This document shows, in pieces, positions 11,834 to 23,865 of a DNA stretch of 64,000 bases (positions are counted from its first letter, which is position 1; every line of letters starts with the position of its first letter). The translations under genes were made by a program, and so were the position numbers. Location: contig JNVV01000003.1 of NCBI GenBank assembly GCA_000733355.1, positions 434,001 through 498,000 of the forward strand. Reading direction: 5' to 3'. The notes beneath the pieces are model-generated. The model had not been told where the DNA came from. It did not search any database and was given only the letters and a program-made list of their open reading frames with translations. This DNA comes from Falciphora oryzae (Eukaryota > Ascomycota > Sordariomycetes > Magnaporthales > Magnaporthaceae).

Positions 11834-12385
11834 TCACGTCCCAAGAACCAGCGCAGGATTGGTGTTGAGGATGTCTGAGATGGACAGGCCCGTCGTCTCT
11901 GTCGAACTACCTGGGTACAAGGCTGCGCTCTTTCCTGAAGACGGGCGGCCCGTTGATCCTGCGCCCGCGTTGTGACTTCTGCTGGCGTCCTCGCTGAGGG
12001 AGTTCATGTTGAAACCAAACGGCGCTTGTGTGATTTGTTGTCGATCATTGTGGCAGGCAGTCGCGAACCTCGAGCGCCCAAACTCCGCTTCGATAGAGCT
12101 GCCCCACTCCGGCGGAAGGGCCAAAACAGGCAACTCCTGCGCGTCCCAGGATCAGCGCCGGCATATCTCTTGGCAGTCCATCAACTGTCGGCAGTCACGG
12201 TCAGCGTGCATTGATAATTCGGCGCTGCCATCTTTCAATTGGGCACCAGGATACCGACGCGCGTGCGACCACAGATTTTCAATGAATGGATGCGCCCGAT
12301 TGCGGAGTCGTTCCCTCCGCCCCAGGCCCTGCCAGCGATCCCAGGGAACGTGCTGACCGCCTGTGCTTCTCCCAGGATCCTCGGG
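11834..12385 (-). pseudogene. Broken reading frame of unknown protein
   Basis: One frame is open from 12385 to the stop at 11834 except for a single TGA at 12152-12154. Both sides look protein-like: upstream contains PFIENLWSHARRYPGAQLKD and a Cys-rich CRQLMDCQEIC, downstream contains LPPEWGSSIEAEFGRSRF and a Ser/Gly-rich tail ending TNPALVLGT. A CGA-to-TGA change would explain the stop. No good start codon is visible at the far end, so a 5' part may be missing or spliced. I do not recognise the family. It is a different frame from the coiled-coil gene next door. Confidence 0.35.
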
Positions 12386-13061
12386 TCATGTTCGGGACAA
12401 GGACGATGGCGGGGTGCCACGGTGGGGAAGACGCCAACTCCACCTCCACCGTCAAGGCAGCCGGTATCAGAAAACTCAGCGGACTGGATTTCTCTGGGCC
12501 ACAACGTCGGCCGCAACGTCGGCCAGAGCGGACGCAAATCACGTCCCGTGCCGGCCCCGATGAGTTACACCTCAGGCTGCCCGAACCCGTGCGAGTGCCG
12601 GCATATGTATGCACCACCTTGGCCCTGCGGGTGGCCTGGGCGACAGTCGAGCCCACCGCCCGGCCAAACCGCACCTGCCCCAGCCTTTTTCAGTGGGCGG
12701 CAGCCGCGGCTGACGGGCCGATAGTCCCGCAGCAACCCCCTCCACCCCTCCTCCTCCACACATGCGTCCAACTCCTTTTGCCTCAAATCGCTCCCAGCCT
12801 CCGCTGCGACTGCAGGGTTAGCAGGACCACGCCCCAATACCACGCCCCGCAACCGGTGGGAAAAGTGAAGAAGGGGGCAAAACAAATCCTGGGTTGCGCC
12901 CGGCGCGGCTGCTCGAGCTGATCTCATTATTTTCGTTTCTCCTCCTCCCACCTCTTCCCATTTGGTCCGCCCATTCTCCCACTCACTTACTCGTCTTCAG
13001 TCTGGCTCTCACCTCTCCTCGAGCCTCAAGCCATCGTCTCCCCAAATCAGCCAACAACATC
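12386..13061. other. Spacer with pyrimidine-rich leader of the MFS gene
   Basis: No supportable gene. The last 150 bp are strongly C/T-rich (CTCCTCCCACCTCTTCCC, CACTTACTCGTC) and lead directly to the MFS start, as is typical of fungal 5' leaders. Confidence 0.45.
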
Positions 13062-14791
13062 ATGCCCCGGAGAAAAGAAAAAGACCCGAACGCGTTCCCC
13101 ACACAGCAGCTGTTCGTTCTTGGTACGGTCCCACACGCACGCACTGCTTGGCCGAAACCAAGAATGCAAGAGACATCACAAAGCGGCAAATCACTTAGCT
13201 AACAGCCAATGCCCTTGCAGCAATATGCCGCTTCTCCGAGCCCATCGCCTTCACGTCCATCTTGGCGTACACCTTCGTCATGGTTAAGGACCTCGGCGTC
13301 GCGCCCGAGGATGCCTCCTTCTATGCCGGCCTTCTAGTCTCGGCCTATGCCGTCGCCGAGGCCCTCACGTCGATGGGATGGGGCGCCCTCTCGGACCGGG
13401 TCGGCCGCAAGCCCATCGTGCTGTCCGGCCTAGTCGGCGTTGCCCTCTCGAGCCTCATCTTTGGCCTTTCGCAGTCGTACTGGGTTGCTTTTGCCGCACG
13501 CCTCCTCGGCGGCGCCCTCAACGGCAATGTCTCCGTCATGCAGACCATGGTCGCCGAGATGGTCAAGCGCCCCGAGCACGAGCCCATCGCCTACGCCGTC
13601 CAGCCCTTCGTCTGGTCACTAGGCACCATTGTCGGATCCGCTATGGGCGGCTTCCTCGCCCAGCCCGCCAAGTTTTACCCGGGGTACTTTTCCGAGGATG
13701 GCCTGTGGGGCCGGTACCCGTACCTGCTTCCCAATCTCGTCGCTGTTGTCTGTGTGGTGTCGGCTGTCATCCTCGGCATCTTCTTTCTTGACGAGACCCG
13801 GGAGTGGGATAGGGACGTCGCAGTTCCTAACGGAGACTCGGCCGTGGACGACGACGAGGCTGACGCCGACGAGACAACTCCGCTCCGACGCGGTGGCCAG
13901 ACCCGCACTTCGCTCGAGTCCACGCCTATGTTTGTCGAGTCCAGCCTGCCGCTGCCGGTCGATGAGCACAACGCCGATCTAAGGCGCCCCTCGTTCGGCA
14001 CTGTCCATTCGATCAAGACGGTCTCTGACGGCGGCGTCGGACTGAGGGAGACGGTGATGGAGCTTCCGAAGAAGAAGGAGAGCGCGTTCAACTTCACCGT
14101 CCTCATGTTGTGTCTGCTACTCCTGATCTTCTCGTACCACCAGATGGGGTCACAGTCGCTGCTGCCCACGCATCTTCTCGACTCGCCCCTTCTGCCACGA
14201 GGCCAGCTAGACCTCAAAGGCGGCCTGGGCTATACCGTGCACGACGTCGGAGTCTATCTGGCCGTCAACGGCTTCTTGGGTCTGTTCATTCAAGCTGTCA
14301 TCTTTCCCATCTTTGTCGAGCGCGTCGGCGTTTGGCACTCCCTCGTGTGGATGGTCCTGCTGTATCCGCTCGGCTACCTGATTCCTCCCTTCCTCTCGCT
14401 CTTCTTCGAGCCCGCCTTCTCGGCTGCAGTCTACCTCTCCCTCACCCTGCAGTCCTTCTGCGGCATCATCATCTTTCCCGTTACTCTTATCCTCCTTAAG
14501 GAGGCTGCCCCGTCAATGGCGGATCTCGGAAAGATCAACGGCCTGGCCATGTCGGGTGCATGTGCCGCTAGGACCATTGCCCCTCCCGTTGTCGGAATCG
14601 TGTACAGCGTTTCTGGCTCTGGCGTTGCATGGTTTAGCGTTGTCGGTGTCGCCCTCTTTGGCATCTTGCAGCTTCCCTGGGTTCCGAGGAAGCACTTGCA
14701 TGTTGGTCAGGTCGTTATCGACAATCCCATCACTCATCCCCGCGATGGACATGAGGATGGGGTGGCCACTGAAAACAGCACCAGCGTATGA
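13062..14791 (+). CDS. MFS transporter, YCR023C/ZIF1-like exporter type
   Basis: Two exons (13062-13122 and 13221-14791; intron GTACGG..CAG) give 543 residues. The protein begins MPRRKEKDPNAFPTQQLFVL and continues ICRFSEPIAFTSI, a typical first helix of this fungal/plant branch. The loop GALSDRVGRKP (75-85) is the MFS A-motif. About twelve hydrophobic segments are split by a long acidic cytosolic loop (roughly 195-275). By family it should be an organic-anion or drug/metal-chelate exporter in the vacuolar or plasma membrane; the substrate is unknown. The gene is isolated, with a 408-bp spacer before the convergent zinc-finger gene. Confidence 0.92.
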
Positions 14792-15199
14792 AGTGTTTGT
14801 GAAATAATGTCGCCTAAAACGGATAATCTTGTGGACTTTTGGAAGGAACAGGTATTTTTTCGTCCCTTCAAAATTGCAGTCGATCTCCCAGGAGAACCTA
14901 CCCTTGAGCACAATTACATATCGATCGTGGCTTGAAACGGCATGTTATGATTCCCATAAATAGGACTTGCGGTGCCACATTAGAATACATTATAGTCCAG
15001 CGACTTCAGGTTGAAATTATTGGTCTAGGCCTTGGACTGCCCGCGGTGAGTTGTTGATCACGAGGGTGCTAATAGACAATGAATGAATGAGACAATATCG
15101 CCAATCCAATGGCAACGTCATACAATCCTTCGTGCAGTCCGTCATCCAGCAATCCTACACAGAAGACTTTACAATTACTTGGGGACTCCAATCCCCATC
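14792..15199. other. Convergent 3' spacer
   Basis: AT-richer spacer between two convergent genes. I see no gene in it; it should hold both 3' ends and polyadenylation signals. Confidence 0.4.
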
Positions 15200-18014
15200 T
15201 TAGAGCTGTTGGCTATACACCCATGCGCTGGTGCTGTCTTGCAGGGCGTCTGGCATTTCACGGCTGCCCGCGAATTCCATGGGCACCGTGTTGGGCATGA
15301 TATGCCGTGCGGCGCCCTGGTGCATGGGGAAACCGAACCCACCATGCCCGAGCTGCTCGGAGTGTCCGTACTCAGTCGCGGCCATGCCGTTGATGGCGTT
15401 TCCGTAGTCACCAAGGGAGTCGTGCATGGCCCAGCTCGCCTCGTCAGAGTGCGCCAAGAGAGAGGCGTCCAACCCTCCAATGGAGACGGCAAAAGGCGCG
15501 CCGGCCACGTGGTCGTCGACCGTGGGCGGGAACCCGGCGGGGATCTGGTCGCCCGCCATAGCCAGGTTGAACCGACTATTATGACCTTGGCCATGGTGCA
15601 CCCCAGCCGGCGGCACCATGAACTGCTGCTGCGCCTTGCGGAACGAAAGGCCGCCGGGCGAGGACCCGTTGTCGGACATGAAGGCGGGCGGCGTGAACTT
15701 GCCGGCGGCGCCGCCCTCTTCCGACGACGACCCGCCGCTGCCGCCGACGACGCCGGCCTCCTGCAGGCCGCCCACGATGCTCTGGTCGTCCTCGACGAAG
15801 CCCGAGTCGCGCTGCGCGGCGGCGAGGCGCTTGCGCAGGGACGACTGCTTGCGCAGCTGGCTGTCGGGCGTCGCGACGGTCTGGTGGTGCTGTTGGGCTT
15901 GGGCCGGCGCCGCTTTGGGCTGCCTGTTGCGGTAGTCCTTGCTGCGCCCTTCCTCGTTGCACCGCTCGAACAGGCCGATGAAGTGGTTCGTCAGGATCCG
16001 GTCGAGCGTCTCGAGCCCGCGCTCGCCCAGACCGATGACGGAGAGGGACTTGTTGAGCGACGACATGCTGCTTAGGTACTTTTCCTTGAGCTCGTGGTGC
16101 TCCATTACCGCGCAGTAGTCTGGGGAATATTTCAATTAGCCGGGGCCATCGTACACGATTTGGCTGCAAGGGGCGAAGGGGCAAGATATTCACCATATGG
16201 CTGCACCTCCGTATCCGGGAAAAGAAGACACCAGATCTTCTGCCACTGGACCTCGATCGAGTCCGCGACGCGCCCCTTCTTCGACCGGAGCTGGTTGGCG
16301 GTGGCGTTGTCGATGCCGTCCTCCGGGTTGCGCACCCCGCCTGCGTCCGCGGCGGGGTTCTTGGGGCAGGGCGCGATATCCCAGGACATCATGTGCTCGC
16401 GGAGGCTCTCCATCGAGTCGAACTGCACCTCGCACCGGAGACAGCGGTGTGGAGAGTTGGCAGGTCTCTTGTGGCAATCCTGGATGTGGCGTCTAGAAAT
16501 TATTGGCTCGTTGTCAGCTGATAATGTCCAAAAAGTCCGGAGGGTGTATGATTGAGAAGAGCATACCTCAGCTCGGCGGTATCTGTAAACACGGTCAACG
16601 CGCATAATCGGTGGTCGCGCACGTTGAACCGGAGCGGGTTCCTGATGCGGTACGGGCAGCTCATGCGCACGCCGGGGTTGGGCTTGACCCTCTTCGACGG
16701 CCCCGGCTCGGACTGCTTCGCGTCGCCATCGTCATTGCTTTCCTCCCCGTCCTGCTCGTCGTCGCTCAGCTCCTGCGACTTCCTCTTTCCCCTCCCGCCG
16801 CCGCCGCTGCGCCTCTTGTTGGCCCGCTGCGTATTGTTGGACGCGCTCGAGCTGTTGCGCGTGGGCTGCTGCTGCCCATCGGTGTCGCAGGGAGACCCGG
16901 GGTCCTGCTGCAGGTCGTCAACCACGTCTTCCCGCTGCTGCTGCGCCTGGTCGACGGCCCAGCCCAGGTCGCTGATGAAGTTGTGCACCACGGACCGGCA
17001 CACGGATGCGTCCACGTTGTAGCCCCCGAGGCCGAAGGCAACATCTAGGCTGTAGTTGAGGATCCGGCCGGCGGCGTCTTCTGCCGGTAGGGTCGTGTCT
17101 GACGATGTTTCGTCACAATGCTCCTGGGAGGACGACACCTGCAGCTCATGCCCATCCTCGGCTCTCTGCGGTGGGCGAGGGGCTGGGGAGAGGGGGTCGA
17201 TGTGGATGACGCTCTCTGGAGTAGACGAGATGGACAGTCGATTGGCCTCACGCGGCGGCGGTGGCGGCGGCATGTTGTTGCGGGAGGCGAACGCCGCCGG
17301 GAATGGCTGGAAGTCCGGGCCGGCCAAGGAGCTGCCACGGGTGCGTCTCCCGTTCATGTCCGAGCCGAGCGCCGAGTCCCATGACTCTCTATTCCTCTGC
17401 TTGGGGCGGTATGGAAAGATGAGAGGCTCGCGGGAATGCAGCTGTGGGTGAGGGCCGCAAGACTCGACGGGGACGTGGAAGGTCGAGCGTGGTGTGCGGG
17501 AGTTGGGACATGATGCCATGGCACCGTTAGAGTCGATTAGGCCTGGGCTAGGGACTATATGCTCATCCCCAACCGAGTTCAGCGTGATGGGGCTGGCGAG
17601 GGACGAGGTCGTCGAGGCGCGGCCGAGACCGCTGCCGGGCTTGGAAGTTGCCCAGGGGTTGGCATGCATGAAGGCATGCTGGTCGTACGAAGAGTCGGTG
17701 TACGTCGGGCTCAGGCTCGAGGAGGGCGGAGGGCTGATGCTAGTTATGGAGCCGGTCGCCAGCGACAGGCGCGACGAGATGCTGCTGGAGTCCGAGGCGG
17801 ACAGGCGGTGGCGCCTCCAGGATATGGAGGGCAGGAATGGCGGTGAGACGGAGCGGGAAGCACTCCTCTCCCGGTCTTCAGCGGCCGCGGCACTGGCGCT
17901 CTTGGCGATGGTGTCCCGCACCTCGGATGTCGGAGCCATGTGCGCGTTGCTCTTAGACACCGGCCACGCCTCCGCGCCAGCGCCAGCGCTGACGCCGAAC
18001 TCGGCAGATGACAT
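15200..18014 (-). CDS. Fungal zinc-finger nuclear protein
   Basis: Three exons (18014-16567, 16492-16194, 16119-15200) give 888 residues. The long N-terminal half is Ser/Pro-rich and disordered. A conserved middle carries CPYRIRNPLRFNVRDHRLC (453-471), HIQDCH (485-490) and CLRCEVQFDSMESLREHM (500-517), a zinc-binding arrangement known from many Pezizomycotina proteins. A basic patch (KRRSGGGGRGKRK) before it could be a nuclear localisation signal. After the fingers come a conserved WCLLFP segment and a Gln/Gly/Ser-rich tail with GLGERGLETLDRI. The role is probably in transcription, but I see no defined DNA-binding domain of a named class. I chose the ATG at 18014; the frame is open slightly upstream but has no other ATG. 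Introns are GTATGC..TAG and GTGAAT..CAG. Confidence 0.85.
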
Positions 18015-19944
18015 TGGCGATTTCCCTTCAGCCACGTCAGATGATTACCCAAATATACCCTCTAGGCCGGGTAGAGGCGGCCGGCTTTATTCTCGGCGTC
18101 GTTTATGCCGGATCTGAGTCAAGTTGATGGCGCACGCAAGCCGCGAAGTGAAATGCGGGTGCGCCGCAGCGTGCGACTGGCTCGAAGTAGGGAGCGAGGT
18201 GGGCACCGGCGTCTTGGTGTGCACCAATGCTGTCTGTCAAACAAAGGAAAAACAGAAAAGAAAAAGAGTTAAACGAGTGAAGGGACGTGTCAACAATGCA
18301 CTCGAGTGACGGCTCGGGCAGTCCCTAGCCTGGGGTTGGGTGTGTATGCGCTCGCCAGGATTGACGTTGGACGACTCGAAAGCCGAGGCGGGGAAGCTTC
18401 GTACTTTTGGTTATGTGACATGCGCCGGGAAAAGGCATCCTGTCGTGCGCAACCCAGCACCACGGAGCCGCACGTCTCACTCGAAGCGCTGGCGAGTAGC
18501 GCCAGGCCTCCCACCTTCCCACGAGGCAGCCGACAGGGGTAACGATCCTTGAACCAGGGCCTTTTCAGCCCTAACTGCATCGGCTGGGGATCCCAATAAA
18601 CAATGGTTCGCGCCCATTGGCTGGTCGCAGCCGTGAGCACACCATCGCTGCGACACAGCCCCCCTGTTCGTGCAAGGGCCCCTGTTCATGGGATTTCCCA
18701 TGAAGGGACCAAGGCAGACATCATCGTCGCTTGTGGGCTTTCCCATCTTCTCGCGACCGTCTGCCTCGACAGACAGCGAATGTCGACGGCTCGTCGGTGG
18801 GAGTATATAAAGTCGTTCTCCTGAAACCCATGGGCAAGCCACCAGGTGAGCTTTCGGAAACATGGGGCAAACGGGCGAGGCCCGTTTCAGGTCTCGATCA
18901 GCATTCAACATTCACGTTGAGTGCTGGAGCTTGAGGGGACGACAGGGGTTTCGCCCATTAGAAGCTGGAATACCCCATCATGTCAAAGCCCGATTGTCTC
19001 TATTCAGAACTTCGATCGTGTGCTATTCCATTAAATATTGACAGATGGTCACCTGTCCGTGACCTCTTGAAATAGTACATAAGTAAATCTTGCCGTATTA
19101 ATCAATAAATAATAAATCGAAATTGTTATTAATACCTTTGTATCCTCAGGCCAGTGAATTTACGCTGGATACCTGTCACATTGCGTCAACAAAATATCAA
19201 AACCTGACCGGCCCTGTTACCATCGTAGCCCTACCTGCAGGCCACTCCAGCCATGTCCTCAACATCAAGCACCTTGGCAGAACAAGGCTCCACAAGCAGC
19301 TCCGAACCTGCACAAAGGAGCCAGTCTATGAGGTACATACTTTCGACCCCAAGTAATCTTCTAATTATACATTTCACGCTTCTCGCGTCAGTGGATTCAT
19401 GTCCCTAACCAACACACTCACAGCCCAAGCAGACAATGCCTACGGGTTAAGCGCACATCAGCAACTACAAGCATATTGGCAAGATATATATACGACACAA
19501 CTTCGTTTTCCGACCGCTTGGTGCAGCTACAGGATGTTGGCAAAGGTGCAGGGGCACAACCTCCAAATCTTCACAATTAATAATTAACGGAGGAAAAGTA
19601 GTTATTCTATTCGACTCAACGGTTGTATCCAGGCAGACTATGCAGCGACGACAAAGGATTTGAAAAAAAAAAGGAACAGGAACTAGGTTATGATTCGGAT
19701 CTGAATTGCAAATAAAAAACCTACCCTTACAACGCTATCGATGCTACCCTCTCACGGGCTGTTTCCAATCTAGGGGTTTCTGACGGAAATTCAAATTTCC
19801 CTTCCATCCCGGGCCAATATTGAGAAGGGTAGAGACAAGGCCAGTCAAGGTAAACTTATCCTTACGTGGCTCGTCTGCTAGACTGCTACTCCAGTACAGT
19901 CTGCGGCCTCCAGTTATCATTTTATGCTAGTAACTGTGGCAGCC
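18015..19944. other. 1.9-kb gene-poor spacer, AT-rich in its right half
   Basis: No supportable gene. A clear TATA box (GAGTATATAAAGTCG, about 18800) is present on the plus strand, but the frames after it are short and featureless. From about 19000 to 19750 base composition turns AT-rich with stop codons in all frames, which may be old transposon sequence, though I see no terminal repeats. Confidence 0.4.
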
Positions 19945-21081
19945 CTAACGCTCGGCTGCAGCTCTTGCAGCCCGTTCTCTGCGGGCCTGGCTATTAGCCC
20001 TTTGGCAATCCTCACAGCGAGCGCCAGTAGTGGTGGGTTTCGTGCAATCCGGGCATCGGTCGAGCTCTCTAAGGATATCCTTCCTCCTCTTCTCCAGGTT
20101 AGCCCCCTTGCACTTGCAGCAGAACTCATAGCGAGTTCTGTTCTCGCAGCCAGCCGCAGCGCAGTTTGTGAGTTTCGCCCGCGGTAGTCCACGAGCCCGC
20201 TTGCACCGAGAGCATACACCGCCCGCATAGCATTTACGGATGTTGCACAAGCCGCAAATCTTCGTCCTCCCCCACTCAGTGACTTTTCGCCCCAGAAACG
20301 GACCCGGCTCCCCAGAAGCTCCTTGAGCAGGCCTCGGAGTACCCGAGCTCGTGTCGGGGCTCATGTCAGCAGCTGGTTCCACCGGCGAGACAAGCTCAAC
20401 ATCCTCGTTGCCCTGGGGTAGGGTCATGTCTGGCCTCCTGCCCAAACTCGGCTTGGGGATCCTCTGAGTAGCGAGTTTCGCCGGTCTAATAGGCTTCTTA
20501 CCACCCTTTGCGCCTGTAGGCAGAGTGGTGCCAGACCTCCTCCCCAGGCTCTGGCTGGGGGCTCTGTGAACAGTAGATCTCGCCAGCGGAACAAGCTTAC
20601 GGCCGCTTCTGCGTTTGGATGAGGCAAGGGGCCATCTGCCCAGGCTCGGGTTGGAGATACTGCGAGCAACGGATCGTACCGGCGGGAGAGTCTTACGACC
20701 TCCCCCGCCCTGGGGTAAAGGAGCGCCACGCCATTTGCCTAGGCCCCGAGAGGGTGCCATGCGAGCAGCGGGTCTGAGAGGCGGGAGAGGAGCAGATATG
20801 TTCTGCACAGCGGTCGCAGCGGACTCATGAGCCTCACCGTCATTGCCGCTCATGATGGCATCAAGAGCTGACCATGCAAGCGTCACTGCCTTCTCAGCGT
20901 CGCTCTCGCGGGGACGGTGCTCTTGTTTCCAAGGGCACTTGTTATGGGAGAGCCACTCGTCGTACTGGGCCTGAGTGATGATGCCGTTGCGCAGACGCCC
21001 CAAAAGAGTGGCGTTGTCAAGACTCCATCTGTCCCCAGCGCCCCGTTCAGCGTCGCCGTTACCCTTGGGGTTGTTAGTCAT
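19945..21081 (-). CDS. Repeat protein with C-terminal Cys-rich zinc knuckles
   Basis: A single exon from ATG 21081 codes for 378 residues. Residues 1-90 hold a helical part (ATLLGRLRNGIITQAQYDEWL). Residues about 106-237 form four imperfect repeats of 32-34 residues, each with a Pro-Ser...LGRR/K core followed by a basic Gly/Lys stretch. Residues about 276-350 are rich in paired cysteines: CGLC, CSRC, CAAAGC, CCKC, CPDC and CEDC, enough for about three zinc sites; the tail is basic (RRERAARAAAER). I do not recognise the family. Basic repeats plus zinc knuckles suggest nucleic-acid binding, which is inference. It lies just downstream of kinase 1 on the same strand with about 290 bp between them. 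Confidence 0.7.
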   Translation of the reverse strand: MTNNPKGNGDAERGAGDRWSLDNATLLGRLRNGIITQAQYDEWLSHNKCPWKQEHRPRESDAEKAVTLAWSALDAIMSGNDGEAHESAATAVQNISAPLPPLRPAARMAPSRGLGKWRGAPLPQGGGGRKTLPPVRSVARSISNPSLGRWPLASSKRRSGRKLVPLARSTVHRAPSQSLGRRSGTTLPTGAKGGKKPIRPAKLATQRIPKPSLGRRPDMTLPQGNEDVELVSPVEPAADMSPDTSSGTPRPAQGASGEPGPFLGRKVTEWGRTKICGLCNIRKCYAGGVCSRCKRARGLPRAKLTNCAAAGCENRTRYEFCCKCKGANLEKRRKDILRELDRCPDCTKPTTTGARCEDCQRANSQARRERAARAAAER

Positions 21082-21374
21082 TGCTCAGCTGCAGGACTTA
21101 GAGGTATCTCTTTTGAGATACCCGAAGACACTCTTGGTTGTAGAGACAGTTTACATTGGAAGGTCAAGCATGCCCCCGGAAATATATAGACATGGCATGG
21201 GGCATGACCCTCCTCCTCGATCAATTACAATGCCTTCATCTACACGTCGACCAGGTAATGCCACCTCTTTGTCAAAATAGTATCCGAAGAATATGATCAA
21301 GTGCCTCGAAAGGCGAGCTCCTGCTCCGATAGACAAAGAGCTACCTTACTTTTTTGTCCATTGGCCCCTTTCTT

Positions 21375-23865
21375 TCATGTGTCTGTTGTTCTTCGCCGCG
21401 CAATCTTGGGAGCTTCGTCGGACTCGAGACCATCCCTGATCTTTCTTTTCCTCACAATCTCGACATCATGCCGCGACGCCTGACCCGAAAGCCGCCTTAG
21501 GCCTATCGAGCTACTGTTATCCCCCTGGCTAGTGAAGGAAACCTTTGGGTGCGGCGTCGAAGACGTTTTCTCCTCTTGGCAGGGCGGCGAGCCGCCGGGG
21601 CCTCTTTCTGTGCAGTAAACGGGGTCGCCTTTACACTTCTTGAACATAACTGCAAACTTGGCGCAAATCTCGCGACAGGATGCCCGGTGGTCCTCGTTAA
21701 CCACGAGGAGGTGGTTCTCAATGTAGTCGAGTAGCTCTTGAAAATATTGGCTGCAACGGGGGTGGTCCCTAAGGGACTCGATCTTCTAAATTGACGTCCT
21801 TTGTTAGCCAAACAGAACGACATGTAACAAAGGAATTCGGCCTGAGATTCTTTGTTCTTACCTCTGAAACTGATGACTTGACCATCAGGCCCTCTTGATA
21901 CTGATTGAAGAACTTGTCTTGAGCAATCCTGGGCAGCCAAGTCGTGATATCGTCATCGATCCTTTCGCACGAGAATGATTGCACATCTTTCCATCCCTCG
22001 CAGTACCAAGCAACAAACTCCAAGGCAACAGCTCCAAAGGACCAAATGTCCGTTTTTGGTCCCACGGTCACACGGCACCCAGGCGACGAGTCCATGTCGA
22101 ACTCGGGTGATCGGTATGTGTCCGTACGGCCAGCCGAGTTGACAGACACTCTGATGGAGTCTTTGCTATGGAATCGGGCAAAGCCAAAGTCGGCCAGTTG
22201 GAATTTTCCACGACCGCCGGTCTGGTCGTTACCTTGGAAAAAGAGAATGTTTTGGGGCTTGATATCGCCATGGCAGCCGTAGACCTTGCGTGTCTGCTCG
22301 ACATTCTGAGGGTTGCTGGCGGGGACCGGTGAGTCGTGCACCCGCTTGACTGCCTCGGCGAGACCAAGCAGCTCCCATGCCATCCACTGTGCCAGGTCAT
22401 GCCCCCTAGGAAGATCATCGGGTCCCGGGTATTGCTTCTCCCAATATTCGTAAAGGTTGGCATCGGCCCACGGAAAGATCATGTGGTATCGATCGTCTCT
22501 TTCAATCGTGGCGAGAAGCCGGACCAAGCTCCTATGGAGGTCGCCTTCGGTCATCATCCGCTTGAGAGCGTCGACTTCACGTTCGAACACCCCGCGCTTG
22601 GTGTGGCGGTCAAGGGTCTTGACAGCAAAGAGGGGGTGCTTTGCACCAGGACGAGGCTGTGTCATAAGTAGTGTTAGACGATTGGCTGGCTTCTACTCCA
22701 ATAGGGCTATGCGCGGCATGATTAGAGACGGACGTACCTTAAAACTGCCATGGTTAAAGTGCGATGGCTCTATCGCCACCCTGTGTACCACCGAGAACCC
22801 ACCCGCGGCCCCGTAGCTGCAGTGTCGCGGATCTGTCGACGAGGCTTCGATGAAGGGAAGTGGAGTCTCTATGTCCAGAAGGTAGTGTAGTACCCTAGGC
22901 TCTTCCTTGGTGCTGAGCCAGAGGAAAGGCGATAGAGTCTTCCATTGCCAAATGGCGAAGGTTGTCTGGACTAGGGTCTTCTCTGTGGATAGGCACCTCA
23001 CCTTACGGCCGGGAGATTCTTGAGAGCCCCGTCTGCGCGGGGCTTGGTTACTGGACGCCCATTTGAAGGGCAGGTCATTGTCAGTGACACCCTCTTCGAT
23101 GAGGTCCAGTATCTTCTCCGGCTTTTGGGCAAGCAAGACGAGGAGGAATAGCCTTCGTCGTGAGGTGAGCCCGATCCGTTGCTGCTTGTTGTCGATCGGC
23201 AATGATGGAAGGCTGACTGGGTTCCAGATGTCCCTGGTGGTCTGCGCGTGGTCCTTGCACCCCGGAAGGCGCCGTACTACACGCTCAACGAGGCTCCTGT
23301 TGACCACTGTGTCCAGATTACTGAAGGAAAGGAATTGCGTTGACGTTTCCCTTTGCTTATCCCACTTGGACGTCTGCAAGCCTTTGGAGCATGCGATGTC
23401 GAACTCGTCAATCAACGTCTCCAGGCTCTCCTCCTCAAGGCCAGCCCCGGCATGAGCAAACAAAGACTTGTTGGCGGCGGACCTCGAGGCTGGCTGCGTT
23501 GCTAGCAGGTGGTTTGTGGAGCTTTTGGGTACGCCTTCGGGTCGAGGACTGGTTCGTGATAGCTGCTTGGTATCACCCAGGACGGTTATGACGTCGGAGT
23601 TGGTCGGGTCGCGGGAGGGGACATCCAGCGTTTCGACAGTGGCGATATGGCCGCCTATGATTGACGGAGGTTCTGCGTAGATCGATTCCCCTGTGATTTT
23701 CGGAGTGGCGTGCTAATGGGTATACGAGATCGAATTAGAGATCTTTTTTTTTATCGGGACATGTGGAGGATTTAGATATTGCAAGTCAATTGATTGAGGG
23801 TGGAGGGTAATTACATCTGGCGTGCCCGAAGAGCCCACGTCCCCTTGTGGTGGAGTGTTGTGCAT
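21375..23865 (-). CDS. Protein kinase 1, fungal HGD-type Ser/Thr kinase
   Basis: Four exons (23865-23815, 23712-22738, 22656-21862, 21785-21375) give 743 residues. An N-terminal helical region of about 300 residues precedes a kinase domain: glycine loop GAAGGFSVV (318-326), lysine K355 in FAVKTL, catalytic loop CHGDIKPQNIL (Asp473), ADFGF (Asp498) and RSPEFD. The usual HRD is HGD, a variant common in an expanded fungal kinase group often found near incompatibility and NLR-type genes (family knowledge). The last exon is a helical tail with HPRCSQYFQELLDYIENHL, then a basic KRKIRD patch. The first donor is GTAATT, slightly weak; the others are canonical. The same architecture recurs in kinase 2. 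Confidence 0.85.

Noticed and set aside
18477..18911. Minus-strand 144-codon frame in the 18-20 kb spacer
   Set aside because: No recognisable motif, splice partner or conserved-looking composition.
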